Source of the DNA: an uncultured Deferribacteraceae bacterium
Lineage (GTDB): Bacteria; Chrysiogenota; Deferribacteres; Deferribacterales; Mucispirillaceae
NCBI GenBank assembly: GCA_947039395.1
Contig: CAMQYS010000002.1
Coordinates: 1 to 64,000, forward strand
Direction of reading: 5' to 3'
DNA length: 64,000 nucleotides
The position numbers and the translations under genes were made by a program. Below, piece by piece: positions 16,268 to 24,124 of this stretch. The stretch's first letter is position 1; each line of letters opens with the position of its first letter. Below the pieces are notes generated by a model, which saw only the letters and a list, made by a program, of their open reading frames with translations, was not told the origin of the DNA and did no database searches.

Positions 16268-18505
16268 TTACGGTGCAACTGGTAGGTTTCTAAGTGTAGG
16301 GAATTTCTTGTTTGTAAGCTTCCAAGCACCAGTACTACTATTAAAACTCCAATCTTTAAAATTAGCAGCTTTTTTATACCAACCAACTGATAATTTCTTA
16401 TAAGTTCCTCTCGGTACAATGTTACCACTAGCTTTTACTGTTCCAAAACCTTTGCCAGCATCATGCAACCAATAACTATTTTCAACTGTCATCGCTCCAT
16501 AATAAAAACCTATGAAACCACCTACATAATGAGTAGTGCCTGTTATTTTCATCGCATAACTATGAACATTTTTCAGTTTGATGTATACACCATTGTCGCT
16601 ATATCCTACAATTCCACCAACATTCTTTGTTCCTGCTATATTACCACTGTTAAAACTATTGTCAATGTTTGCATACTTCCCTTGAACATATCCAATAAGC
16701 CCACCTGTATGATCAGATGTAGCATTTATAGCACCACTATTTGAACTGTTGTCAATATCTATAGCTACATAATACATATATCCGATAAGTCCACCTATAC
16801 TGCCAACTCCTGTTATAACACCACGATTTGAACTACTGTCAATATCTAAAGCTCCATAAGTACCCACAGCTCCGATAAGCCCACCTATATAACTCCCAGT
16901 TCCTGTTATAGCACCACTATTTGAACTACTGTCAATATCTGTAGTTATATAATAATACGTATATCCGATAAATCCACCTATATGACTAGTACCTTTTATA
17001 GCACCACTATTTGAGCTATTATCAATATCTAGAGTTACATAATAATACACATACCCAAGAAGTCCACCTGCATGACTATTACTATTTATAGCTCCACGAT
17101 TTGAACTATTATCAATATCTAGAGTTACATAACTATACACATACCCAAGAAGTCCGCCTGTATTGTTAGTACCATTTACAGCACCACTATTTGGACTATT
17201 ATCAATATCTAGAGTTACATAATTATACACATATCCAATAAGTCCGCCTGTATTGGTGGTACCTGTTACAGCACCACGATTTGTAGAGTTAGATATACCT
17301 ATAGTAGTGTGTTCTTCACTACTACCGATAAATCCACCTGTATTATCAGCTCCTGTTACAGCACCATGATTTGTAGAACGAGATATATCTAGAGTAGAAT
17401 TAAGCTTACTACTTCCAATAAATCCACCTGTATAACCACCACCATTTATAACACCACGATTTGAACTATTATCTATCTTTACAATGTTATATGATGATCC
17501 AATTAGTCCACCTGTATAACTTACTCCTGCTACGTAACCACGATTTATAGAACGAGAGATATCTATAGTATCATCACTTTCAGCTATTTCTTCTATTCCA
17601 GCTCTTCCAACTATTCCACCTATATAATGATTTCCTATTACATTAGTATAATTTTTAATATCAACAACAGTAACTGATCCGTTTGCCTGACCTATAAATC
17701 CACCAACATTATCCTTTCCTTTAATTATACCAGTTATTGTTAAGTTATCTATCTGTCCACCTGAACCCATAGTACGAATAAATCCTATGTTATCTTCAGA
17801 CTCATAACTAATATTTAAGTTACGTATCTCCTTACGGTTACCTTGAAACCTACCTGCAAAATTTATCAATCCCGTAATAGGAAGGCTATTCATATCTATA
17901 TTTCTTTTAAGTACTACTGTGTCGCCAGCAAAATTATGGTATGACGACATCTCTATTACCCATGCAAGTTCGCTAGGGCTATATATCTCATAAACACCAC
18001 CAGTAACAGTTGATGCTGTAGCTATAGGGGCTACTGGTTCAGTTACCGTCCCATCCCATACTGGAACATCTCCACCAAACTCTACATTAAAAACATAGCT
18101 TTCAGTTTTTTCACCATCTACTGTTGCAATCGTTGAGGGGATTGTAACCGTTAACTTAGATGTGTCACTTACCATACCACTGATACTATACGCTCCGATA
18201 GTAACTTCGCTACCATTGTTCGCCTCAAGTTTCTCTTTCACAATATTTTCTAACTCAGTTGCAATAGCCGTTTCTAAAGCAGTTGCATCTTGCTCCTCAG
18301 AAAATGTACTATTAACATTATATTCTAACGGATTTACAGCATCACTTGTAAACACTGCCCCATCTATACTAGCTATAGTTAAATCCTCTCCTAAATAAAA
18401 CTCTGAAGTAGATGTATTTACTCCATCTGATTTATCAGCCTCTGCACATGCACCGATAAACAGTAACATAAAAACCATTAATAAACTTTTAATCTGATTC
18501 GTCAT
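16268..18505 (-). CDS. Large GLUG-repeat lipoprotein, paralog 3
   Basis: This 745-residue lipoprotein has the lipobox FIGAC (Cys 20). Residues about 35-160 form an extra domain absent from the paralogs (YNVNSTFSEEQDATALETAI..., KLTVTIPSTIATVDGEK). Then comes the shared VYEIYSPSELAWVIEM segment and an expanded array of GLUG repeats (about residues 260-690). Many units are close variants of GGLLGYVYYYVTLDIDNSSN plus SGAIKGTSHI, 30 residues long. The C-terminal SYWLHDAGKG and WSFNSSTGAW segments match the paralogs. AGGGG precedes the ATG. It is probably a surface beta-solenoid adhesin or structural protein. Repeat number could differ between strains because the DNA units are 90 bases and nearly identical. 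Confidence 0.85.
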   Translation of the reverse strand: MTNQIKSLLMVFMLLFIGACAEADKSDGVNTSTSEFYLGEDLTIASIDGAVFTSDAVNPLEYNVNSTFSEEQDATALETAIATELENIVKEKLEANNGSEVTIGAYSISGMVSDTSKLTVTIPSTIATVDGEKTESYVFNVEFGGDVPVWDGTVTEPVAPIATASTVTGGVYEIYSPSELAWVIEMSSYHNFAGDTVVLKRNIDMNSLPITGLINFAGRFQGNRKEIRNLNISYESEDNIGFIRTMGSGGQIDNLTITGIIKGKDNVGGFIGQANGSVTVVDIKNYTNVIGNHYIGGIVGRAGIEEIAESDDTIDISRSINRGYVAGVSYTGGLIGSSYNIVKIDNSSNRGVINGGGYTGGFIGSSKLNSTLDISRSTNHGAVTGADNTGGFIGSSEEHTTIGISNSTNRGAVTGTTNTGGLIGYVYNYVTLDIDNSPNSGAVNGTNNTGGLLGYVYSYVTLDIDNSSNRGAINSNSHAGGLLGYVYYYVTLDIDNSSNSGAIKGTSHIGGFIGYTYYYITTDIDSSSNSGAITGTGSYIGGLIGAVGTYGALDIDSSSNRGVITGVGSIGGLIGYMYYVAIDIDNSSNSGAINATSDHTGGLIGYVQGKYANIDNSFNSGNIAGTKNVGGIVGYSDNGVYIKLKNVHSYAMKITGTTHYVGGFIGFYYGAMTVENSYWLHDAGKGFGTVKASGNIVPRGTYKKLSVGWYKKAANFKDWSFNSSTGAWKLTNKKFPTLRNLPVAP
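16734..17544 (-). repeat. Tandem 90-bp repeats inside GLUG paralog 3
   Basis: The word CCAC(T/G)AT followed by TTGaact recurs at 16734, 16821, 16914, 17004, 17094, 17184, 17274, 17364, 17454 and 17538 (seen on the plus strand). From 16914 to 17454 the spacing is exactly 90 bases, one 30-residue GLUG unit. Neighbouring units are most alike between about 17000 and 17270. Confidence 0.85.
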
Positions 18506-18744
18506 TTGACATATCCCCTTGAAATATTATTTTGTAAATCCTGCACAATACACATGTACCTAATACATACTGCTATTAACCTTAAACATGATGACTTAAA
18601 TAAAAACTACTTCATGTATCAACATTTATACATAAATAATAGTTGTATTTATAAAACACACCACAAAATATATCTTATTAAACAAACTAAAACTTATATA
18701 TAAATGATTTATCATCTATTTACATAACAATATATTTATTTTTA

Positions 18745-18773
18745 AAAGTAACACAGCTCTGTATAAATGTCAA
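18745..18773 (-). promoter_or_regulatory. Promoter of GLUG paralog 3
   Basis: On the minus strand TTGACA (18768-18773) and TACTTT (18745-18750) are 17 bases apart. The ATG is at 18505, so the transcript would have a leader of about 230 bases, much longer than those of the two paralogs. The rest of the 464-base gap holds only the terminator at 18816-18878 and A/T-rich sequence. Confidence 0.6.
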
Positions 18774-18815
18774 TACACATTACGTTATTAATTATATAAT
18801 CATATATTTACAAAA

Positions 18816-18878
18816 TAAAAAAGGGCTAGGTATCGTAGTAATTACTATTTAGTAAGTACTATAATACTCTAAGCCCTA
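18816..18878 (-). terminator. Terminator of the ccs operon
   Basis: AGGGCT (18822-18827) pairs with AGCCCT (18872-18877), and shorter complementary pieces (TATCGTAGTA / TACTATAATA) extend the hairpin inward. On the minus strand a T-run follows (A's at 18816-18822). Confidence 0.7.
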
Positions 18879-18969
18879 ATATAAAAAATAATCACTATTT
18901 TAATTAATTTATAAAACCATCTGATCTGAAATTTAATAAAAAAATAAAATTACTATCCTTTTCAAACCT

Positions 18970-19986
18970 CTAATTTGAACCGTATGAATGAAGCCCTGTA
19001 AGTAATAGGTTTACACCTAAGAACGTAAATATCGTTACTATAAATCCAAATATCACAATCGTATTCACAGCCGATCTATCAAATCGTTTATATAATCTTG
19101 CATGAAGATAAAATGCGTAGACTAACCATGTGATAAATGCCCATGTTTCTTTCGGATCCCAAGACCAATATCTACCCCACGAATTTTCAGCCCATACTGC
19201 TCCAAAAATTAATCCCCCGATTGTGAAAATTATAAATCCTAATACTGTGAAATTATAGATATATCTATCTAGCTTATCTATATCTTTACTAAATGTCGAA
19301 AAATAGTACGGAATATTTCTTCCAAAATAAAATAAACTCGCAAAAATAATTACAAATAATACTATGCAAATAGAGATAAATATCATCTGTTTAAATAGCA
19401 GATGAATTATTAATGATAACAGTAAAGTTACTAAAATTGATACCGTTGTTACCCATAAAGCATATTTAGGATCTTGCCTACCTTTTGATACTAATATAAA
19501 ATAAAATATCGCAGCGATCGCTGATAATGTAAAAAATACATACGCTATAAATGATAATAAAACATGTGCTATTAACCAATTACTTTGAAGTACTGGTATT
19601 AACGGTTTAACATCAGCTGGTGCGTTAATTGAACTTATTAAAATTATTAATATACCTGCAACGCACGTTGAAAAAATACCTAATACTTTGATCTTTGTTG
19701 AAAACTCAAATATTAAATATATAACCATTAAAAGAAGTGCAAAAAATTGTAACGATTCATATAAGTTTGCAATAGGAATTGAATCTAGTATCGATCCTGA
19801 TATCTTGTATAATAATGTAATCCTGATTACAAACGCACTTATACCTAACAAAACACCGATAACTGAGAACATCGTCGCTATATAGCCTATTTTTATGTTC
19901 TTAAAAATAGCTGACGACATATAGAATACCATAGCTAAAAGGTATATAAAACCTGATAACTGTAAAAATATCTGATCATTCATCAT
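18970..19986 (-). CDS. ccsA: Cytochrome c biogenesis protein CcsA (ResC)
   Basis: This 338-residue membrane protein is the haem-handling half of System II cytochrome c biogenesis. About eight hydrophobic segments are visible. The tryptophan-rich WWD signature is near residues 270-300 (WAENSWGRYWSWDPKETWAF), followed by TWLVYAFYLHARL. Conserved His residues lie in ALLMH-like and HVLLSF positions. It starts five bases after the ccsB stop and is the last gene of the pair, followed by the terminator at 18816-18878. It would export and attach haem to the many CXXCH proteins encoded nearby (nitrite reductase, NapM, the sensor kinase). The assignment is secure. Confidence 0.93.
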   Translation of the reverse strand: MMNDQIFLQLSGFIYLLAMVFYMSSAIFKNIKIGYIATMFSVIGVLLGISAFVIRITLLYKISGSILDSIPIANLYESLQFFALLLMVIYLIFEFSTKIKVLGIFSTCVAGILIILISSINAPADVKPLIPVLQSNWLIAHVLLSFIAYVFFTLSAIAAIFYFILVSKGRQDPKYALWVTTVSILVTLLLSLIIHLLFKQMIFISICIVLFVIIFASLFYFGRNIPYYFSTFSKDIDKLDRYIYNFTVLGFIIFTIGGLIFGAVWAENSWGRYWSWDPKETWAFITWLVYAFYLHARLYKRFDRSAVNTIVIFGFIVTIFTFLGVNLLLTGLHSYGSN

Positions 19987-19991
19987 TACAC

Positions 19992-21371
19992 CTATATATC
20001 TTTTTCGTCTTTATCTATTAATTTATAAAACATCTGTGCAGGTACACTTCTGCCAAATCTACGTTGTTTAAATACTTTATAAAATATCATCTCGCCTGTC
20101 TCTTCATCTTTTGTTAGATGGATAAATATAATCGTGTAGTTAATTAAATATGTTAATATTAACGCTATTGAAATAATTAAAAAACCTAGATAAACAACAG
20201 CTGTACCCGGATCTTTTTTGATAGCTAAACCTGTATACTGTACACCGTATAGTTTATCAAACGTCATCTTAAATCCGTAATCTTTTGAAAAATCACCAGA
20301 TGTTTTCTGTTTACTTAATAACCACGATCTAACAACTGGTTCACCTTCCATTGTATACGCTTCTAACAGTATCGCAGGGTTTATCATCTCATCAGACATA
20401 GTTGAAAATTTACCATCATCACCTACTGCAAGTGCTGGTGCAAAATCTGTAATCTTACCATATAAATCATCTTTTATCTTAAAGCTTTCACCAAATTTCA
20501 CTTCATACTTTTTACTTACATTATCTATCTCTACATCAAATAAAAACTTAGCATCTTTTTTATTTAAATAAAAACCGTAGCTATGTTGATAGATAGATAC
20601 ACCCTCGTACTCAAGAGGTGAGTTTACATTTAATATATAATTAAACGATTGATTATCGTTACTCTTATTATCAACAATACGACTCTCTTTAGTGATCGTT
20701 AGATCTGAAACAAATGCAGATGGACGTGTTGTGTTATCGTAATATTTAACATCAAAACGATTAACATTTATATCAAACCCTAAAGGAACAAATTCACCAG
20801 TACTTAATACAGCTACATTATCTGAACTTCCCTCAAGGATATTTATATAACCTTTAAATCCGAAAATATAACCGATCAATGCACCCAGTAATATAATCAA
20901 AATACCTGCATGAATTATAATCACTGTGTACTTGCCGAATGAATTTTTTGATGCCGTAATCACATCATCTTCTTGTTTGATATCAAATTTGCAAATCTTT
21001 AAAAAAGATATAACTTCAGCGTGCTTAATAGCAACCCTACCATGCTCTTTAAAGTTTATATTATTCATATTTGATAACTTATTTATATCAAAAATAATTA
21101 ACTTTAATGTACACAATATTAGGTTCAATGCAAACAATACAATGAGTGATATGAATATAGGAGATGTGTAGATATTATCTAACCCTAAAGTGAAAACTAT
21201 ATCCGATACCAGTTCTGATGAGAAGTCAGACATCTCAACCTTAGGTATAAATGAGCCAGCTACAGCTAAAATAAGAATAGCCGCAGATATAATCATGGCA
21301 AACTGTGACGAACTAAGAAATGAGCAAAACATTCTAAGAATGAAATAACACTTATACATCTTTAGTTTCAT
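19992..21371 (-). CDS. ccsB: Cytochrome c biogenesis protein ResB/CcsB
   Basis: This 459-residue protein is the ResB/CcsB partner of CcsA in System II cytochrome c maturation. Transmembrane segments lie near residues 20-45, 60-90, 148-172 and 400-425, with a large periplasmic domain between the third and fourth (about 175-395). Family features include AGSFIPKVE near the N-terminus, VIIIHAGILIILLGALIG, SPLEYEGVSIYQHSYG and a KDPGTAVVYLGFLIIS segment before the last helix. GGAG lies five bases before the ATG. It is followed after five bases by ccsA. The sequence keeps the two proteins separate, unlike the fused CcsBA of Helicobacter and Wolinella. Confidence 0.92.
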   Translation of the reverse strand: MKLKMYKCYFILRMFCSFLSSSQFAMIISAAILILAVAGSFIPKVEMSDFSSELVSDIVFTLGLDNIYTSPIFISLIVLFALNLILCTLKLIIFDINKLSNMNNINFKEHGRVAIKHAEVISFLKICKFDIKQEDDVITASKNSFGKYTVIIIHAGILIILLGALIGYIFGFKGYINILEGSSDNVAVLSTGEFVPLGFDINVNRFDVKYYDNTTRPSAFVSDLTITKESRIVDNKSNDNQSFNYILNVNSPLEYEGVSIYQHSYGFYLNKKDAKFLFDVEIDNVSKKYEVKFGESFKIKDDLYGKITDFAPALAVGDDGKFSTMSDEMINPAILLEAYTMEGEPVVRSWLLSKQKTSGDFSKDYGFKMTFDKLYGVQYTGLAIKKDPGTAVVYLGFLIISIALILTYLINYTIIFIHLTKDEETGEMIFYKVFKQRRFGRSVPAQMFYKLIDKDEKDI

Positions 21372-21404
21372 TAAATCTCCTATATATAATTGATGAGAAT
21401 TTAT

Positions 21405-21434
21405 ATTATACCAACATCAATATGAATATACCAA
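21405..21434 (-). promoter_or_regulatory. Promoter of the ccsB-ccsA operon
   Basis: On the minus strand TTGGTA (21429-21434) and TATAAT (21405-21410) are 18 bases apart, about 30 bases before the ccsB start codon. Confidence 0.55.
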
Positions 21435-21540
21435 TACTTCGATAAAATTGATAGCGTTATTACAAATAAACATAAATTAGTAAAACAATGTAAATTAGTA
21501 AAGTAGTATAAACTAAATAATATAAATTAACAAATAAACA

Positions 21541-21562
21541 GGGCTGCCAAAAATGACAGCCC
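21541..21562 (-). terminator. Terminator of the octahaem nitrite reductase gene
   Basis: GGGCTG (21541-21546) pairs with CAGCCC (21557-21562) around a 10-base loop. On the minus strand the stem is followed by TGTTTATTTG, a weak T-tract. Confidence 0.7.
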
Positions 21563-21611
21563 ACTAGGTTTAATTTACTACAGTGCGACTACTTACTACA
21601 AACTACTTAAT

Positions 21612-23354
21612 CTATTTATTCTTCTTATATAAAGCTTTTTCGATTGCATTATAACCCTTCGTAGATATGTCTATTGATTTAGTCAACGACTCTCTAGCTA
21701 ACTCTGGATTATGAAATCCATCAGAATTTTCTGCTGTCCAATACTCCCAAAGGATATGAGCTTCAGATTGTGCTTTTTGAGCTTCTAATATAACTTTCTT
21801 ATTAACACCCATCATCTGAGCATCTCTTATAGCATCTGTCAACTCTGTCAACCAGAACTCAGCTTTTCTCATCCTGCCTTTAGTGTAAGATTTAATTGAA
21901 TCTATTGCATAAATAGCCTTTTCTTTATTCCAGTTTGTTGAAATCTTAATATATTCAGCAGAATATTTAGTTTTATCCCATTTTTTATCTGCTCCCTTAC
22001 CATGACAGTTAGAAGTTAAACAAGTTTGATCTAACTTAACTCTTGGCGTTTGAGCAAAATGTGATGTAACCTTTTTACCACCTTTTTTCACAGTTTCTCC
22101 AAAATGACATGAAGAACATTTTACACCTGCAAGTGAATGTTTAGACATATAGTATGTTTCTGATTCAGGGTGCTGTCCTTTCCATAAAGGCGCTCCAGAA
22201 AATTTATTGCTAAAATCTTGGAAATTAACTTTACTAAAGTAGTGATCATATAATTTTAGAGGATCTTTCATAGGAAAGTGATTAGTTATAGCATTATCAA
22301 ACCCTATTTTCTGACCGCTATTAGGGTCGGATCCTGGATTACAGTTATACTCAACGTGACACTGTGCACACTGAAGTAAAGATACTTTCGGATCTGTTGG
22401 ATCTTTAAATATAGCTATTTTTCTATCAAATCCACGTAGACCCATAGTAAGAACTTCTATCTCTGGCTTATCTTTATCTTGTTGAATAAGGTTATCTGAC
22501 CATTCAGGATTAATCATTGCATCTATTAACGCATCTCTAACAACTCTTGGTTCAGCTGAATGAGGATCATGACAAGTAAAACAGTTAAGTGCATAGTTCA
22601 TCTCTTGAGCCATCTCAACTGAGTTTGATTTTCTTGACCATTTAGGGTTACGTGCAGGATCAGGATCTGTTCCAGGCTCACCCATATATGCCCAATCTAA
22701 TATATGATCAAATGTCTTACAACTCATACAAACTGGATTATTCGCAGTAGCCGTTTGACGCATAAATGCTTTCTGATTAGGCTCTTCAGGATGAGTATCT
22801 TCTAAAATATCCCATACTTTACCTGTTTCAAATATATAGTTCCATCCGTTAATCGGTTGAAATCTTCCTCCGAATGCACGATCGACAACAAACTGATCAA
22901 CTAACATTACAGAGTGTGATCTGGTAACTCCATGTTCTTTCGTAAATCCATGTGGTGCCATAAGTTTATCCCATGCTGGATTTGGTGCTCTTCCGCCTTC
23001 GTTTGATTTCTCATTTCTTGCAGGACGATGTGTATCTAATTGCATGAATGAATCTAGCTGTTCTTCATGACACTGTCCACAAGCTTCCCAATCTACACGA
23101 GTTGATGGTCTTGTATCTATGGTTGGTTCTGTTAAATGTTGTACTGGTATTTCATGGCAACTGACACAACTAACTGATGTATGTTCACCTCTAGTATGTA
23201 ACATTTCAACTGTACTATGGCAACTATAGCACGTTTCTGCATCTACACTCTTAGCAGTTAAATTCTTCTCCTCTGCTACAGAGAATGCGTTGCCAATTGC
23301 AAAAAAAACAACCATTACAAAAGGTATAATAAAAAACTTTAATTTTATCCTCAT
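21612..23354 (-). CDS. Octahaem cytochrome c nitrite reductase (ONR/TvNiR type)
   Basis: This 580-residue secreted protein should reduce nitrite to ammonium in the periplasm. Eight haem sites are visible: CYSCH (42-46), CVSCH (63-67), CGQCH (92-96), the catalytic lysine-ligated CMSCK (209-213), CFTCH (258-262), CAQCH (329-333), CSSCH (413-417) and CLTSNCH (445-451), a CX4CH site. The NrfA-like catalytic features are present: CAQCHVEY with Tyr336, and K-G-Q-H-P-E at 392-397. Cys338 follows Tyr336 by two, as in the Tyr-Cys crosslink known from Thioalkalivibrio TvNiR. This separates it from pentahaem NrfA and from MccA or hydroxylamine oxidoreductases. A signal peptide ends near residue 27. The gene is divergent from napMADGH. 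Substrate range beyond nitrite is not deducible. Confidence 0.88.
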   Translation of the reverse strand: MRIKLKFFIIPFVMVVFFAIGNAFSVAEEKNLTAKSVDAETCYSCHSTVEMLHTRGEHTSVSCVSCHEIPVQHLTEPTIDTRPSTRVDWEACGQCHEEQLDSFMQLDTHRPARNEKSNEGGRAPNPAWDKLMAPHGFTKEHGVTRSHSVMLVDQFVVDRAFGGRFQPINGWNYIFETGKVWDILEDTHPEEPNQKAFMRQTATANNPVCMSCKTFDHILDWAYMGEPGTDPDPARNPKWSRKSNSVEMAQEMNYALNCFTCHDPHSAEPRVVRDALIDAMINPEWSDNLIQQDKDKPEIEVLTMGLRGFDRKIAIFKDPTDPKVSLLQCAQCHVEYNCNPGSDPNSGQKIGFDNAITNHFPMKDPLKLYDHYFSKVNFQDFSNKFSGAPLWKGQHPESETYYMSKHSLAGVKCSSCHFGETVKKGGKKVTSHFAQTPRVKLDQTCLTSNCHGKGADKKWDKTKYSAEYIKISTNWNKEKAIYAIDSIKSYTKGRMRKAEFWLTELTDAIRDAQMMGVNKKVILEAQKAQSEAHILWEYWTAENSDGFHNPELARESLTKSIDISTKGYNAIEKALYKKNK

Positions 23355-23571
23355 AACTTAGTACCCCACCTAATAAAATATTTAAACAATTCCCCATCTT
23401 TTAACTTATATAGCTATAGTATACCTGTAAATTCAGATACCTATTCTTACCTCACATTTCGTATTATATAGATAATAAAGTAAATTTGTAGTAAAGTTTG
23501 TAAAGAAAACTATGTAATAATTTTACAGTTTTTAACTACTATTTATCTGAACAACAGCATATTATAACAGG

Positions 23572-23597
23572 TGATCTATTATATCGTTAATAGATCA
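23572..23597. promoter_or_regulatory. Perfect inverted repeat in the nap control region
   Basis: TGATCTATTA (23572-23581) and its exact complement TAATAGATCA (23588-23597) flank a 6-base spacer. It lies in the 309-base divergent region between the nitrite reductase and napM, 67 bases before the napM ATG. The TGATC/GATCA outer parts recall CRP/FNR-family sites, but the spacing is not the classical FNR box. A regulator site for nitrate respiration is inferred. Confidence 0.55.
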
Positions 23598-23628
23598 ATA
23601 TTATTCTATGTTTAAAAATAAGAGAATA

Positions 23629-23646
23629 TTAAGATTTAAATCTTAA
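23629..23646. promoter_or_regulatory. Second palindrome before napM
   Basis: TTAAGATTTAAATCTTAA is an 18-base perfect palindrome that ends just before the AGAGGTG ribosome binding site of napM. It could be an operator or the base of an mRNA hairpin that affects napM translation. Confidence 0.45.
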
Positions 23647-23663
23647 ATTTTAGAGGTGAAAAA

Positions 23664-24050
23664 ATGAAACATATCTTTCTTTCTACAACTATACTTATCA
23701 TAGTAACTCTTTTTGCAGTATCTGTAAATGCGATAGAAAAAAGTGAACATCCTGTGCCAATTGATGATAAAAGTTGTGCAACATGTCATGAAAAAGGTTC
23801 AACTGATGAGATGCAAGCTGCTCCTGAAGCATATACCCAATGGGATACATCTCTACATAAATTAAATGGTGTCTCATGTATAACTTGTCATGGAGAAGAA
23901 TCAACTTTTAAGCCACAATCAACTATATCAACTTGTGCTTCTTGTCACTCCATTGAAGTTGACTCTATGAAAACTACTGAAACATGTGCATCATGTCATC
24001 AAGTACATACATTTAGACCTCTAAAAGGTTTTAAGTCTCCACATGATTAA
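23664..24050 (+). CDS. napM: Tetrahaem cytochrome NapM
   Basis: This 128-residue protein has a signal peptide (residues 1-23, ending VNA) and four CXXCH sites: CATCH (38-42), CITCH (72-76), CASCH (91-95) and CASCH (108-112). Small multihaem cytochromes of this kind, named NapM, occur in napCMADGH clusters of Desulfovibrio and related organisms and carry electrons to NapA. GAGGTG lies before the ATG. It is the first gene of the nap operon, and napA follows after 74 bases. No NapC or NapB gene is present nearby, so NapM is the only candidate haem electron donor in the cluster. Confidence 0.85.
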   Translation: MKHIFLSTTILIIVTLFAVSVNAIEKSEHPVPIDDKSCATCHEKGSTDEMQAAPEAYTQWDTSLHKLNGVSCITCHGEESTFKPQSTISTCASCHSIEVDSMKTTETCASCHQVHTFRPLKGFKSPHD

Positions 24051-24124
24051 TTTTACATTTTACTAAATCTTAAATTGTAATATCAAGTTCATAATTGTTT
24101 AAAATAACGGGAGGAAATAATATA

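Noticed and set aside
18506-18703. A 65-codon plus-strand gene before the large GLUG gene
   Set aside because: No ribosome binding site and a random composition; the segment is the leader of the minus-strand gene.
21612-23354. Sulfite reductase MccA or hydroxylamine oxidoreductase
   Set aside because: MccA uses a CX15CH site, absent here, and hydroxylamine oxidoreductases lack the CX2CK catalytic haem. CMSCK, CAQCHVEY and KGQHPE match nitrite reductases.
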